Origin: Desulfosporosinus sp. FKB
GTDB taxonomy: Bacteria > Bacillota > Desulfitobacteriia > Desulfitobacteriales > Desulfitobacteriaceae
Direction: 5' to 3'
DNA length: 64,000 bases
NCBI RefSeq assembly: GCF_002196705.1
Contig: NZ_NADJ01000038.1
Coordinates: forward strand, 381,651-445,650
A program made the position numbers and the translations under genes. The notes beneath the pieces are model-generated. The model was not told where the DNA came from. It made no database searches and was given only the letters and a program-made list of their open reading frames with translations. This document shows positions 15,796 through 25,361 of this stretch, in pieces (within the stretch, counting starts at the first letter, position 1; the number at the start of each line of letters is the position of its first letter).

Positions 15796-15951
15796 ATGAG
15801 TAAAGATAAAGCCAGAAGAGAAGAATTAGCCGCAAAATATCCCGAAGCGGAACAACATTTTCAAAATATCAAGCAAGAAATGTATGAGCCTCAAATCGAG
15901 AGATTAGGAGAAACAAAAAAGGAACAAAAGCAACGTACTGAGGGTAATTGA
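15796..15951 (+). CDS. Small charged protein, 51 aa
   Basis: AAGGAGGG lies seven bases before the ATG. The peptide is very hydrophilic and helical (KARREELAAKYPEAEQH, LGETKKEQKQRTEGN). No membrane or Cys motif. It has its own terminator. I recognise no family. Confidence 0.6.
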   Translation: MSKDKARREELAAKYPEAEQHFQNIKQEMYEPQIERLGETKKEQKQRTEGN

Positions 15952-15975
15952 GGTATTTCCTTTAAGCACCATGAG

Positions 15976-16010
15976 AAGGACTGATATTCAGAGAGGTATC
16001 AGTCCTTCTT
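15976..16010. terminator. Bidirectional terminator
   Basis: AAGGACTGATA and TATCAGTCCTT form an 11-bp perfect stem between convergent genes. Confidence 0.8.
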
Positions 16011-16033
16011 TCCCGTTCCATCTTTTAGAGGTA

Positions 16034-18055
16034 CTAATGGTTATGGGCCACCTTAAGCTGATTTACGATGGTTTCGCTAATTCTATCCGGAACCTCTTCA
16101 TACTGTAGAAATTTAAGTGTAAATGACCCTCTTCCTTGAGTAAGAGCCCTTAAATCAATTGCATAACGCATCATTTCAGCCTGAGGCACGTGAGCCTTGA
16201 TGACTTGATATTTTCCGCAGGTCTCCATCCCTAATACTTTTCCCCGTTTCGTATTAAAATCTCCGATGACATCACCCATGAAGATTTCAGGTACTTTAAC
16301 TTCAACTTCCACCACCGGCTCAAGCAACGTTGGTTTTGCCAATTCGACTCCCTTACGAAAGGCAATTATGGCGGCCAGTTTAAAGGCCATTTCCGACGAA
16401 TCAACGGAGTGATAAGACCCATCACAGAGAGTGACCTTTATATCGGTCACAGGATATCCAACCATAGCCCCTTCGGTCATGGCTTCCCGAATTCCTTTTT
16501 CCACTGCTGGGATGTACTGTTTAGGGACTGACCCTCCGAATATCTCCTCCGAAAATTCAAAATCTTTACCATCTAAAGGTTCCAGATTAATCCAGACATG
16601 ACCATATTGTCCATGCCCGCCTGTTTGTTTTTTATGCTTCCCTTCAACTTTCACAGCTTTACGAATCGTTTCACGATATGGAACTCGCGGAACTTTGATA
16701 GCTACAGCAACTCCAAACTTGCGAGCTAATTTTTCCTGGAGAATATCAAGGTGCATTTCACCTAAACCAATTAACAATAATTCTTTTGTTTCTATGTTTT
16801 TGCTAAGTTTGATGGTAGGGTCTTCTTCGGCTAATCTTGCTAAAGAATTACCTAGTTTATCTTCGTCGCCCTTGCTCTTTGGCTCAATGGCCATCGATAA
16901 GGTTGGAATTGGAAAATCTATATCCTCTAATTGGAGCGGATGTTCTTTAGTGCATAAGGTATCCCCTGTTTTTACACTTTGCAATTTGGCGGCAACTGCT
17001 ATATCTCCCGCTGGAACAGATGCAATGGGTTCCTGGGTTTTGCCTCTCAAATATAAGGGTTGACCAATTTTTTCTTCAACATCTCGATTAACATTATAGA
17101 CCATGGATTCTGAGGAAAAAGCACCTCCATATACTCGAAAAAAAGACATCTTTCCAACATAGGGATCAGCAAGGGTTTTAAAAACTAAAGCAGCTTTTTG
17201 TGGTAAAACCTCGGGTGAAGGAACTAAATTGACAAAGAAATTGAGAAGATTTTTAACGCCGATATTTTTAAACGCTGAGCCGCAAAGTACAGGGATCACG
17301 AGATTTTGCTTCAATGCTAAACGTAAAGCCGTTTGCAAATCCTGACACGTTAACGATTCTCCATCGAGATATTTCGTCAGGATTTCATCATCAGCTTCGG
17401 CAACCGCTTCTGTCAGCTGTTCTTGTAGGAGGTTTAATTCATCTTGATAGTTTTCAGGGACTTCCTGCACCACATACTTGCCGCTTCCGTTTGTCTCAAA
17501 ATTGTACATCTTATTTTCGATAATATCGATTACTCCATGAAAATCCGCTTCAAGTCCAACTGGAATTTGTAAGGGAGCAAAGCGGGCATCTGGGTATACG
17601 TCTTTCAGTTGATCAATAATTTTATTAAAATTGGCATTCTCACGATCCAGTTTGTTAATAAATATAACTCTCGGCAGCTTCTTTTCTTCCATAAGTTCCA
17701 TAGTAATTTCAGCCTGTACTTCCAGACCTGATACACCATTGAGAACAATAACCCCGCACTCTGCAACTCTCAGGGCACTTATGACTTCCCCAAAGAAATC
17801 CGAATATCCTGGAGTATCGAGAACATTGACCTTAACTCCTTGCCATTCAATAGGAATAAGACTCGTACTAATCGACACTTTGTGTTTAATTTCTTCTGGC
17901 AAAAAATCCGAGACTGTGTTTCCTTCAGTGATTTTGCCGATTCGGTTGATCACACCCGAGTTGAAGAGAAAAGCTTCCGACAGAGAAGTCTTTCCCACTC
18001 CACCATGGCCGACCAGACAGATATTACGAAGATTTTTCGTGTCATAGTTCTTCAA
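16034..18055 (-). CDS. Elongation factor G-like GTPase (FusA2 type)
   Basis: At 673 residues this has all five EF-G domains: GTPase (G1 GHGGVGKT at 16-23, DTPGYSDF, NKLD), a beta barrel, and domains III-V (GEMHLDILQEKL, GGHGQYGHVWI, LRALTQGRGSF). The G1 box has GHGGVGKT where canonical EF-G has GHIDAGKT, which marks the second EF-G-like group. Members are less active or specialised in translocation. TTG start with AGGAGGG upstream. It is monocistronic, not in a str operon. Confidence 0.9.
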   Translation of the reverse strand: MKNYDTKNLRNICLVGHGGVGKTSLSEAFLFNSGVINRIGKITEGNTVSDFLPEEIKHKVSISTSLIPIEWQGVKVNVLDTPGYSDFFGEVISALRVAECGVIVLNGVSGLEVQAEITMELMEEKKLPRVIFINKLDRENANFNKIIDQLKDVYPDARFAPLQIPVGLEADFHGVIDIIENKMYNFETNGSGKYVVQEVPENYQDELNLLQEQLTEAVAEADDEILTKYLDGESLTCQDLQTALRLALKQNLVIPVLCGSAFKNIGVKNLLNFFVNLVPSPEVLPQKAALVFKTLADPYVGKMSFFRVYGGAFSSESMVYNVNRDVEEKIGQPLYLRGKTQEPIASVPAGDIAVAAKLQSVKTGDTLCTKEHPLQLEDIDFPIPTLSMAIEPKSKGDEDKLGNSLARLAEEDPTIKLSKNIETKELLLIGLGEMHLDILQEKLARKFGVAVAIKVPRVPYRETIRKAVKVEGKHKKQTGGHGQYGHVWINLEPLDGKDFEFSEEIFGGSVPKQYIPAVEKGIREAMTEGAMVGYPVTDIKVTLCDGSYHSVDSSEMAFKLAAIIAFRKGVELAKPTLLEPVVEVEVKVPEIFMGDVIGDFNTKRGKVLGMETCGKYQVIKAHVPQAEMMRYAIDLRALTQGRGSFTLKFLQYEEVPDRISETIVNQLKVAHNH

Positions 18056-18196
18056 GACGATCCCTCCTAGTATGTTATTAAGAAAAGGTCTTAGCCTTTT
18101 ACTTGCAACAGTAATTGGGAGCTTTGATTAAAGTCTGAAGATAATAGTTTTGATTAGTTTATTGAGCCGAGCAGGTCAAGTATTCTCATTATAAAA

Positions 18197-19360
18197 TTAT
18201 TTCTTTTCGTAGGTACCCTTTACGATGGGCTTTTTATTCCTTACCATATAGTTTCCTTTGGCCCAGACATCTCGAACCTGTAAAGACTCATCGAGAACTA
18301 CCAGGTCAGCATCATAACCTACTCGTATCATGCCTTTATTTTTGAGAGACAGGACTCCGGCCACGTTAGATGTTATGGTACTCAAAGCCTTTTCTAAGGC
18401 TACTCCATGATGATGTACGGCTTCTCGAACATCACGCCATAAAACTTCGACAGAGCCAACACCCATGCCAACTAAAACACCCTCTTCGTTATATTCGGGC
18501 ATACTTCCATTTCCATCCGAAGTTACGGTAATTCGTTCATTGAGAAGATCGCGTTGTGCTAACATTGAAAGGACAGCCGGCACCTGAAGTTCAGCGGGAA
18601 AATCATCACACCCTGCCGTTAAATCAATGTGTCCTCCTGCCTGCAAGAACTGAATTCCCTGTTCTATCAAGGAATGAGTACGATTAATATGAGTTGGCAT
18701 AAATTGAGTAATAGGAATCTCAGTTTGTTCAAGAATCTTCCATATATAATCGAGTCCACGCTTCCCCTCCCCAAGATGGAGATGAACGACGCCGGCTTTT
18801 CCCCCGAGCATTCCACCGACTCGAGCTTCTGAAGCTAAACGTTCAAGCTCGGCAATTTGAGGTTGAGCAGAACGGTGATCTGAAATTGCGATTTCTCCTG
18901 CACCGATTACTTTTTCAATCAGGGCCAAGTCTTGCTGCAGCGTTGGCAAAAGTGTTCTTACTGGTACTTGATAGGCACCGCTGTAGATAAAGGTGCTTAT
19001 TCCCTCATCTTCCAGAGCATAGGCCTTCGTGAGGAGCTCTGGAATTGAGCGAGAAACCGAATCTGTCCCTAAGCAGCCGACAACGGTGGTTGTTCCGCTT
19101 AGAGTGAGCTGAGACAGTTGAATTTCTGGAGTTCTGGAAGCCGGACCCGCTTCCCCTCCGCCGCCGCAGATATGGACATGAGCATCTATAAAACCAGGAG
19201 TTAAGATCAAGCCATGAAGATCAATCTCTTCTCCCTCGACAAAGTCAGGTAAATGCAGATCCCTCCCGATAACTGCAATACTCGAACCAACAATGAGTAC
19301 ATCTGTTTCTTCAATATATTTCGGACTATATATCTTTGCGTTCTTGAGCAGTTGCCACAT
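18197..19360 (-). CDS. iadA: Isoaspartyl dipeptidase
   Basis: A 387-residue amidohydrolase. HVHICGGGGE holds the two metal-binding His at 61 and 63. TSDGNGSMP carries the catalytic Asp of the IadA family, and PTHINR and LHLGEGKRGLDY contain the other metal ligands. It cleaves beta-aspartyl dipeptides from damaged proteins and from cyanophycin-like material. GGAGG lies a few bases before the ATG. Monocistronic. Confidence 0.92.
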   Translation of the reverse strand: MWQLLKNAKIYSPKYIEETDVLIVGSSIAVIGRDLHLPDFVEGEEIDLHGLILTPGFIDAHVHICGGGGEAGPASRTPEIQLSQLTLSGTTTVVGCLGTDSVSRSIPELLTKAYALEDEGISTFIYSGAYQVPVRTLLPTLQQDLALIEKVIGAGEIAISDHRSAQPQIAELERLASEARVGGMLGGKAGVVHLHLGEGKRGLDYIWKILEQTEIPITQFMPTHINRTHSLIEQGIQFLQAGGHIDLTAGCDDFPAELQVPAVLSMLAQRDLLNERITVTSDGNGSMPEYNEEGVLVGMGVGSVEVLWRDVREAVHHHGVALEKALSTITSNVAGVLSLKNKGMIRVGYDADLVVLDESLQVRDVWAKGNYMVRNKKPIVKGTYEKK

Positions 19361-19548
19361 TATGATTCCTCCCTTGAGGTAGAATGCCCCATTTTAAGAA
19401 CCATATTCCTCCATGGAAAACTTTTCTCTATACAACAGTAAAATCCTTTTGATTTTCACAGCTCAGTAAAATATTTCTTAAGCATTTCCTTATTTCCCTG
19501 CGCATATGGTTAGAAGTAACGATATTGCCATAGTTGTGGAGGATAAAA

Positions 19549-21084
19549 ATGCCAAGAAGGACCTTTGTCTACGGTGCGACGATTCTCTTAGGCGCTAATT
19601 TATTGAACCGCGTATTAGGCTTTACTTATCAATATTTAATCATGGCCCATATAGGTGGAGAAGCCTACGGACTCTTTAATATGGTCTTTCCACTATATAT
19701 GCTGGCTCTGGTTTTTACGACAGCCGGAATTCCCCTTGCCATTGCCAAAATGGTCGCCGAAGAGGTTTCCTTAGGAAGAGCTTATCAAGCTCGTTCTATC
19801 TTTCGCCTTGCCTTTTGGCTTCTTACAGTTTCGGGGGCATTAGTTTCATCAGGCCTCTATTTCCTGACACCCTACATCGCGCACAGACTTTTTCCTGATC
19901 CCAGAGTCCTGACGATTTTTCAGATTTGTACACCCGCTATCTTCATAGTTTCTATCTCCTCAGTCTTTCGAGGTTATTTTCAAGGCTTACAAAACATGGT
20001 TCCTACAGCAGTAAGCCAAATTTGTGAACAAATTGTCCGCGTTGGTGTAGGCTATACAACAGCCATTTACCTTCTCAAAGCCGGTGTTGAATGGGCCGCG
20101 GCGGGATTAGCCTTCGGTATGCTGGCCGGAGAAGCCGTAGGCCTTTTTGTAATTATCATCCATTACCTTAGGTCTCGAATACCCTTAGAAAAAAGTCCGG
20201 CCTCCCAGCCTTCTACGGGCTATATTTTAAGGCAATTATGGCATCTCGCTTCTCCAGTCACCATCGGAAGATTATTTTCTACCGGACTGTCCGCTTTAGA
20301 TGCGATGCTTATCCCCCAACGTTTGCACGCTGCCGGTTACAGTGCTCGGGAAGCAACTACTTTGTTCGGACAATTAGGGGGCTCTGCCTTTACCTTGCTT
20401 ACCTTTCCCAGCGTCTTTACCTTTGCCTTAGCAACGTCACTAGTTCCATCTATTTCTGAAGCAGCAGCTCAACATCAGTTCCATATTGTCCGTGCTCGAA
20501 GCGTTGAAGCAATTCGTTTAACAATCTTGATTGGTATTCCCTGTCTGATCACTCTCTTTTATTTTTCCCGCCCACTTACGGCATTTTTTAAAAGTCCTGA
20601 AATCTCCCCAATTTTGCGAATCTTAGCATTAGGTGGTATTTTTTCCTACATTCAACAAACAACGACAGGGATTCTGCAAGGGCTCGGAAAAGTTCAACTT
20701 CCGGTTCTTCATTCAATTATTGCAGCCATGCTGCGGATCCCCATTTTGATCTACCTTACCGGCCTTCCTCAATGGGGTCTACGCGGAACCGCCTGGGCTT
20801 ATGTAATTGGTTTTATTATTATGGCTGTTTTGAACCTTCTAGCTATCTCACGAAGCAGCGGCATGCCTATTGACCTTCAGCGTTTTCTCCTCCAACCCTT
20901 TAGCGGAGGTATCACCATGATTCTTGCTTTTAGCCTCTTAGACCCTATCCTAGGCGGAAACTTAGTAGGCTATAGTTTGGAATTTTCCTGTGGAGTTTTG
21001 CTTTACGGTATAGTTCTGGTTCTCAATGGCGGCATAACCTTCTCAGATTTAAGACGACTGCCTTGGCTCGGGAAATTTTTATAG
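19549..21084 (+). CDS. spoVB: SpoVB/MurJ-like polysaccharide-lipid flippase
   Basis: A 511-residue protein with about 14 membrane helices and the MATE/MOP fold features of SpoVB: NLLNRVLGFTYQYLIMAHIG at the start and GLPQWGLRGTAWAYVIGF near the end. SpoVB moves a lipid-linked precursor during spore cortex synthesis. I chose the ATG at 19549, six bases after GGAGG; an upstream TTG frame at 19534 would contain that site. Divergent from iadA. Confidence 0.85.
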   Translation: MPRRTFVYGATILLGANLLNRVLGFTYQYLIMAHIGGEAYGLFNMVFPLYMLALVFTTAGIPLAIAKMVAEEVSLGRAYQARSIFRLAFWLLTVSGALVSSGLYFLTPYIAHRLFPDPRVLTIFQICTPAIFIVSISSVFRGYFQGLQNMVPTAVSQICEQIVRVGVGYTTAIYLLKAGVEWAAAGLAFGMLAGEAVGLFVIIIHYLRSRIPLEKSPASQPSTGYILRQLWHLASPVTIGRLFSTGLSALDAMLIPQRLHAAGYSAREATTLFGQLGGSAFTLLTFPSVFTFALATSLVPSISEAAAQHQFHIVRARSVEAIRLTILIGIPCLITLFYFSRPLTAFFKSPEISPILRILALGGIFSYIQQTTTGILQGLGKVQLPVLHSIIAAMLRIPILIYLTGLPQWGLRGTAWAYVIGFIIMAVLNLLAISRSSGMPIDLQRFLLQPFSGGITMILAFSLLDPILGGNLVGYSLEFSCGVLLYGIVLVLNGGITFSDLRRLPWLGKFL

Positions 21085-21094
21085 CCTTAAAAAA

Positions 21095-21352
21095 TCATCT
21101 CCACCAACGACTAAATTGTTCTCCCCATTGCCAATACGATAACAAAAGCAAAATACCAATAAAAAGAACAATCAGAAACTTATATATAAAATACACTTTT
21201 ATTACTTTTAATATCACTAACAATGCGCCTAAAAAAATAGGGACAACTAATAGTTTAATTACAGAGCTTGAACGTTCTTTATTTCTGAAACTTGGGAACG
21301 ATAGAAGCAAAGCAAAAATAATAACGTAAACTATAAAAGATCCAAATATCAT
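21095..21352 (-). CDS. Small membrane protein, 85 aa
   Basis: Three hydrophobic segments (IFGSFIVYVIIFALLLSF, VVPIFLGALLVILKVIKVYF, FLIVLFIGILLLLSYW) with a basic loop and an aromatic end (WGEQFSRWWR). I chose the ATG at 21352, with AAGGAAG upstream, over the ATG at 21391. The gene is convergent with spoVB, 10 bases apart. No family recognised. Confidence 0.6.
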   Translation of the reverse strand: MIFGSFIVYVIIFALLLSFPSFRNKERSSSVIKLLVVPIFLGALLVILKVIKVYFIYKFLIVLFIGILLLLSYWQWGEQFSRWWR

Positions 21353-21469
21353 GAAACTTCCTTCCTTAACAAAAAGAAATAAGATATCCAATTTTTTAGC
21401 ACTATAAAGCTTGAAAAAATGTAAATACTATCATTGTACGGATAAAGATAAGAGGGAGGAGATTTATAT

Positions 21470-21691
21470 ATGAGTCGTCGCAATAGAAACGCCGGTATTT
21501 TACCGCAGCCGGTTTTAGAACAATTCAAATGGGAAGTCGCTGAGGAATTAGGTCTTAGTTCTAAGATTCAAACCCAAGGCTGGGAAAACATGACCTCCCG
21601 AGAATGTGGGCATGTTGGCGGCAGAATCGGCGGAAGTATGGTAAAGACAATGATCCGACGAGCAAAAGAATCTCTGAATACTCCCGTCTAA
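21470..21691 (+). CDS. Alpha/beta-type small acid-soluble spore protein
   Basis: Seventy-three residues with both SASP blocks: FKWEVAEELGL, which carries the germination protease cleavage site between Glu and its neighbour, and MTSRECGHVGGRIGGSMVK in the second helix. SASPs coat spore DNA and protect it from UV and heat. AGGAGG precedes the ATG. The Arg-rich start and the Cys in the second block are unlike the most common SASPs, so it is a minor paralogue. Such genes are usually under the forespore sigma factor; I did not identify a clear promoter. Confidence 0.9.
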   Translation: MSRRNRNAGILPQPVLEQFKWEVAEELGLSSKIQTQGWENMTSRECGHVGGRIGGSMVKTMIRRAKESLNTPV

Positions 21692-21704
21692 ACCGTATTC
21701 TGCA

Positions 21705-21740
21705 ATAAAGGAGTACAGAAATTTCTGTACTCCTTTATTT
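21705..21740. terminator. Bidirectional terminator
   Basis: TAAAGGAGTACAGAA and TTCTGTACTCCTTTA form a perfect 15-bp stem shared by the SASP gene and surE. Confidence 0.85.
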
Positions 21741-22490
21741 CTTAGCCAATACTTCAGTCCAAAACGACAAACTCGCATAATCCGTTAAATCACTATGAAC
21801 CGGAGTGATGGAAATAAAATCCTCCTGAATTGCCCGTAAATCCGTATCGCTTTCATTATCTGGAGTCATAGTCCCACTTTGCCAATAATAAAGCCTTCCT
21901 CTGGGATCAGTTCGTTGTTCAAAAATATTTTCATAAACTGCTTTACCTAATCTTGTTACTTTCAGCCCCTGCCACTCATGGCGAGGTTTTCCGGGAAGAT
22001 TTAAATTAATCAATCCCTTATGATTCAACTTGAGAAAAAGATTCAAATTCTCAGCGAGATAGGCTGCCGCGGGTTCAAAATCCTGATATTCAAAGCTGGC
22101 TAAAGACACAGCGATAGAGGGAATGCCCAACAAAACTCCTTCCATAGCTGCGGAAACTGTTCCGGAATAAAAAATATCCGTCCCTAAATTAGGACCTTGA
22201 TTAATCCCAGAAATCAAAAGATCAGGTTTAGGAATAAGTTCACCTTGAATTGCAAGTTTTACACAATCGGATGGAGTTCCGCTTATAGCAAATCCTTTAA
22301 AGGATTCTTTCAGCAGATGTTCGGTCACAAATAAAGGATTAAATAACGTAATGGAGTGACCCGTTGCTGAGCGCTGACCATCCGGTGCTACAATGCTGAC
22401 GTCATATCCGTTATGATTGGCAAGAACCTCGTAGAGCGTTTGAATTCCTGGAGCGAAATAACCGTCATCATTAGTCAATAAAATATGCAT
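21735..22490 (-). CDS. surE: 5'-nucleotidase SurE
   Basis: A 251-residue protein with the SurE metal motif NDDG at residues 7-10, the SGTPSDCV strand, the ISGINQGPN motif and YSGTVSAAMEG. SurE dephosphorylates nucleoside monophosphates and short polyphosphate. It is the last gene of the queuosine-type transcript, 13 bases after DUF4264; the co-transcription may simply reflect nucleotide salvage. Confidence 0.92.
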   Translation of the reverse strand: MHILLTNDDGYFAPGIQTLYEVLANHNGYDVSIVAPDGQRSATGHSITLFNPLFVTEHLLKESFKGFAISGTPSDCVKLAIQGELIPKPDLLISGINQGPNLGTDIFYSGTVSAAMEGVLLGIPSIAVSLASFEYQDFEPAAAYLAENLNLFLKLNHKGLINLNLPGKPRHEWQGLKVTRLGKAVYENIFEQRTDPRGRLYYWQSGTMTPDNESDTDLRAIQEDFISITPVHSDLTDYASLSFWTEVLAKK

Positions 22491-22503
22491 ATCTTCCCTC
22501 CTA

Positions 22504-22701
22504 TTACTCTACTTCATAAATCGACACAACCATTTTATCCTCTTTTTTGGTTAACCCAAACATTAGTCGATAATCTTTCAAGTTTTTATTGAGAAAATCA
22601 ACCACTTTATAAAGTTCTCGATTAGGGCTAACCTTCTGTGTCGCAATAAGTTCGAGTTTTCCCGGCCGCTCCGGTATAGGAGAAGTAGGTCTCTCATCCA
22701 T
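22504..22701 (-). CDS. DUF4264 (YpmA-like) protein
   Basis: Sixty-five residues: ATQKVSPNRELYKVVDFLNK, then LMFGLTKKED, then VSIYEVE, the core of DUF4264. No function is known. It lies between folE and surE with 14-base gaps and is likely co-transcribed. Confidence 0.75.
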   Translation of the reverse strand: MDERPTSPIPERPGKLELIATQKVSPNRELYKVVDFLNKNLKDYRLMFGLTKKEDKMVVSIYEVE

Positions 22702-22715
22702 AGGATACCTCTTTC

Positions 22716-23288
22716 TTAGTTTTTATGACCTTGAATTAAGGAAAAAGCCTCTGATCTCGTTATAGGATTCGTTTTAAAAATTCCCCGGACAGCAGAAGTA
22801 AGCGTTCTTGAACCTGCCTTTTTTACCCCCCGCATGGTCATACACATATGCTCAGCTTCAATAACAACAAGCACCCCTAAAGGTGAGAGTTCAGCCATAA
22901 TTGCATCAGCAACCTGGGATGTCAAGCGTTCCTGAAGTTGAGGTCTGCGGGCAAAGCCCTCTACGACCCGAGCGAATTTCGACAAACCGGTGATTTTCCC
23001 TTTCCTGGGAATATAAGCAACATGAGCTTTCCCATAAAAAGGAACAAGATGATGTTCACACATGGAATAGACTGGGATATCCTTAACAATCACCATTTCT
23101 TCATGTTCTTCTGAAAACTGTACTTTCAAATGTCTGCTGGGGTCTTCATGCAGACCTGCAAATACCTCGGCGTACATCCTGGCAACACGCTTTGGTGTGT
23201 CTTGAAGTCCTTCTCTTTTAGGATCCTCCCCTATTGCTTCTAAAATCATATATACAGCCTGCTCAATTTTTTCTAAATCCATCCCCAT
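22716..23288 (-). CDS. folE: GTP cyclohydrolase I
   Basis: The 190-residue enzyme has the zinc motif [12 protein letters not shown] (Cys 77, His 79, His 80), the QERLT region, and [10 protein letters not shown] with the second zinc Cys. It makes dihydroneopterin triphosphate, the entry compound for both folate and queuosine. I chose the ATG at 23288, eight bases after AAAGGAG; two ATGs upstream in frame lack spacing. Its place directly after queE-queC-queD points to the queuosine branch. Confidence 0.95.
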   Translation of the reverse strand: MGMDLEKIEQAVYMILEAIGEDPKREGLQDTPKRVARMYAEVFAGLHEDPSRHLKVQFSEEHEEMVIVKDIPVYSMCEHHLVPFYGKAHVAYIPRKGKITGLSKFARVVEGFARRPQLQERLTSQVADAIMAELSPLGVLVVIEAEHMCMTMRGVKKAGSRTLTSAVRGIFKTNPITRSEAFSLIQGHKN

Positions 23289-23325
23289 AATCATTTCTCC
23301 TTTACACGATGATCCCTCACTATTC

Positions 23326-24057
23326 CTATAACTGCCCCATAAAGACATGGGTTTGAGGAATAACTCGGACATTCATAAGCTTTTCTAAAAAGAATCCCTG
23401 CCAATCTAAAAGCTGGCCGGGTTTGGGACTCTCGCAACCGTTGACTTTGGTGACGGGCTGTAAAATAGTCAGCAATGACGGTTTGACGCCCGCAATTAAA
23501 TCCCGAGCCTTTTGAAGATCCTCTAATTTGCTTTTCTCAGTCACAACAATTTTAAGAAATACCTCTTTGGCGAGACTTTTACGCAGGAAATCTTCGTGAG
23601 CATCCCAAAAGACCTCTTCTCCGAAAGGTAACTTGATATCCATACTGATAATATCAACAAGTGACAATATTTTGAGAAGTTGGGACGGTAGTGTTCCGTT
23701 GGTTTCCAGATAAATCGGAAGATTCTTCTTCTTGATTAAGGGTAGAAACGACGAAAGTTCATCAGCCCAAAGAAGAGGTTCTCCGCCAGTGATGCTTAGG
23801 GAATGATGGAGAGAAAAATCGTAAGACTGAAGCAACTCTACTAGTTCGAAAATATCAATAGGATTTTTGAACTCACGAAAACTTCGCGAACCTGGGGTGG
23901 GTTCCATACGAAAATGTTTCGGTACTATAGTCTCTGTATCACAATATGGACATTTTAAATTGCAGCGAGGAAACCTTAAGAAAATTTGACGTGTTCCGAC
24001 GTACGGTCCTTCTCCTTGAATCGATGAAAAGATTTCAGTTACCGGTATCTTAAGCAT
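23326..24057 (-). CDS. queE: 7-carboxy-7-deazaguanine synthase (radical SAM)
   Basis: The 243-residue enzyme has SIQGEG near the start, the radical SAM motif CNLKCPYC (CX3CX2C), and [10 protein letters not shown]. It converts 6-carboxytetrahydropterin to CDG. The ATG overlaps the stop of the upstream DUF366 gene by one base (a TGATG junction), so the two are translationally coupled; a GTG one codon earlier is an alternative. The Cys spacing is CX3CX2C as in the standard radical SAM family. Confidence 0.93.
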   Translation of the reverse strand: MLKIPVTEIFSSIQGEGPYVGTRQIFLRFPRCNLKCPYCDTETIVPKHFRMEPTPGSRSFREFKNPIDIFELVELLQSYDFSLHHSLSITGGEPLLWADELSSFLPLIKKKNLPIYLETNGTLPSQLLKILSLVDIISMDIKLPFGEEVFWDAHEDFLRKSLAKEVFLKIVVTEKSKLEDLQKARDLIAGVKPSLLTILQPVTKVNGCESPKPGQLLDWQGFFLEKLMNVRVIPQTHVFMGQL

Positions 24058-24614
24058 CACATAACCCCTCGAACTTTACAGCGGGCATGGCGCATGGACA
24101 AGACCTCAGCACAATAACGTTTGGCAACGTTTTCACCGAATTCAAAAACATTTTGGACTTGAAGATCATTTAAGCCAGTCGTCGGAATAGGAGTATTATG
24201 GTTGGAAACGTTTAAGCCGCAGTGGATAAGCGTAGAAACTGGCGAAAGGGTTGCAATACTTACTGAAAGCTTTCGGTCTCCATTATAGATGTCATCTCCA
24301 GTTCGCCTCAGAGTAGTCGCCCCTAATTTTTCCAGTTCTTCTTTAATAGTTGCTATTAGTAAGCGCTGCCGAATAATCGTCTTTTCTAAATCCATTTCAA
24401 AATGTTCAACGATAAAATGCAGCATGTCCTCACTATATATCCAATCTTGTGCTGCTACATCTTCCATGTCCACCATCTCATTTTGTTCAACGCGGCATGC
24501 TCCTCGAAATACACACATACTATCCCCCATTAAACCAAAGTTTTTGTAGGTAAACAGGGATTGAAGCTGACTCCCATCATAGTTGAGAGGATTATGATGA
24601 ATATGATATTTCAA
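24057..24614 (-). CDS. DUF366 family protein in the queuosine operon
   Basis: A 185-residue protein matching DUF366: NYDGSQL, KNFGLMGDS, DWIYSEDMLHFIVEHF, RRTGDDIYNGDRKLSVSIAT and GLNVSNHNTP. The phosphate- or nucleotide-binding nature of RRTGDDIYNGDRK is suggested by its conservation, not shown. It sits between queC and queE and is coupled to queE. Family members recur beside queuosine genes, so a role in deazaguanine metabolism is likely, but the reaction is unknown. Confidence 0.85.
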   Translation of the reverse strand: MKYHIHHNPLNYDGSQLQSLFTYKNFGLMGDSMCVFRGACRVEQNEMVDMEDVAAQDWIYSEDMLHFIVEHFEMDLEKTIIRQRLLIATIKEELEKLGATTLRRTGDDIYNGDRKLSVSIATLSPVSTLIHCGLNVSNHNTPIPTTGLNDLQVQNVFEFGENVAKRYCAEVLSMRHARCKVRGVM

Positions 24615-24638
24615 GACTATTCCCTCTTTTCGCGGCCT

Positions 24639-25358
24639 TTAATTCGCTTTAAAATTTAAAAATAAAGGAGTGTCAAACAGTTTATTAACCAAAGCCTGAG
24701 CCTCGTTTGAGATTAAAGCTCGTTTCATTCTCAAACAACTCTCGCAATGTCCACAAAGTCGCTGTCCATTTTCATAACAGCTCCAAACCTTTTCAAATGG
24801 AATATTGAGTCTTAAGCCTTCTCGGACAATTTCTGATTTTGATAACGCTGCAGTAGGGCTTGCAACCGTCACCGTATTTTGGGTTGAGTATTTAAAGCAA
24901 TCATTCATTGCGTTCATGAATCCTAAAGAATTATCCGGAAATGTTGCCGCCTCTTCGCGATTGAAACCCGTAATCAGGGTTACCGCTTCACCCATATTTT
25001 CGGCAAATACGGCGGCAATGTTCATAAACAAGCCATTTCGATTAGGTACCCAAACCTGATGAGCACTTTTAAGAGCCTCTTTTTCAATATTATCAAGTTG
25101 ATCAAACTCAAGTTGGGGCAGATCTGTTGTACGATTAACCAAGGCAGTATGAGTCTGCTCTTGAAGAAAAGGCAAAGCAATAATTTCATGGTGGATATTA
25201 TAATGATCGGCAATCTCACGAGATGCAGAGATTTCCTTCTCCTTTGCCCGTTGACCATAATCAAACGTTATGGCTAAATCCAGGGTTGCTTTCTCGAGAA
25301 ATAGGGCCATAGCCACTGTTGAATCTAAACCGCCCGATAGTAAAACGATACCGGCCAA
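24639..25358 (-). CDS. queC: 7-cyano-7-deazaguanine (preQ0) synthase
   Basis: A 239-residue PP-loop ATPase with SGGLDST at 8-14, FDYGQRAKEKE, and the C-terminal zinc-binding Cys group SCYENGQRLCGHCESC. It turns CDG into preQ0 using ATP and ammonia. It starts 3 bases after the queD stop, so the genes are in one operon. Confidence 0.95.
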   Translation of the reverse strand: MAGIVLLSGGLDSTVAMALFLEKATLDLAITFDYGQRAKEKEISASREIADHYNIHHEIIALPFLQEQTHTALVNRTTDLPQLEFDQLDNIEKEALKSAHQVWVPNRNGLFMNIAAVFAENMGEAVTLITGFNREEAATFPDNSLGFMNAMNDCFKYSTQNTVTVASPTAALSKSEIVREGLRLNIPFEKVWSCYENGQRLCGHCESCLRMKRALISNEAQALVNKLFDTPLFLNFKAN

Positions 25359-25361
25359 AAG

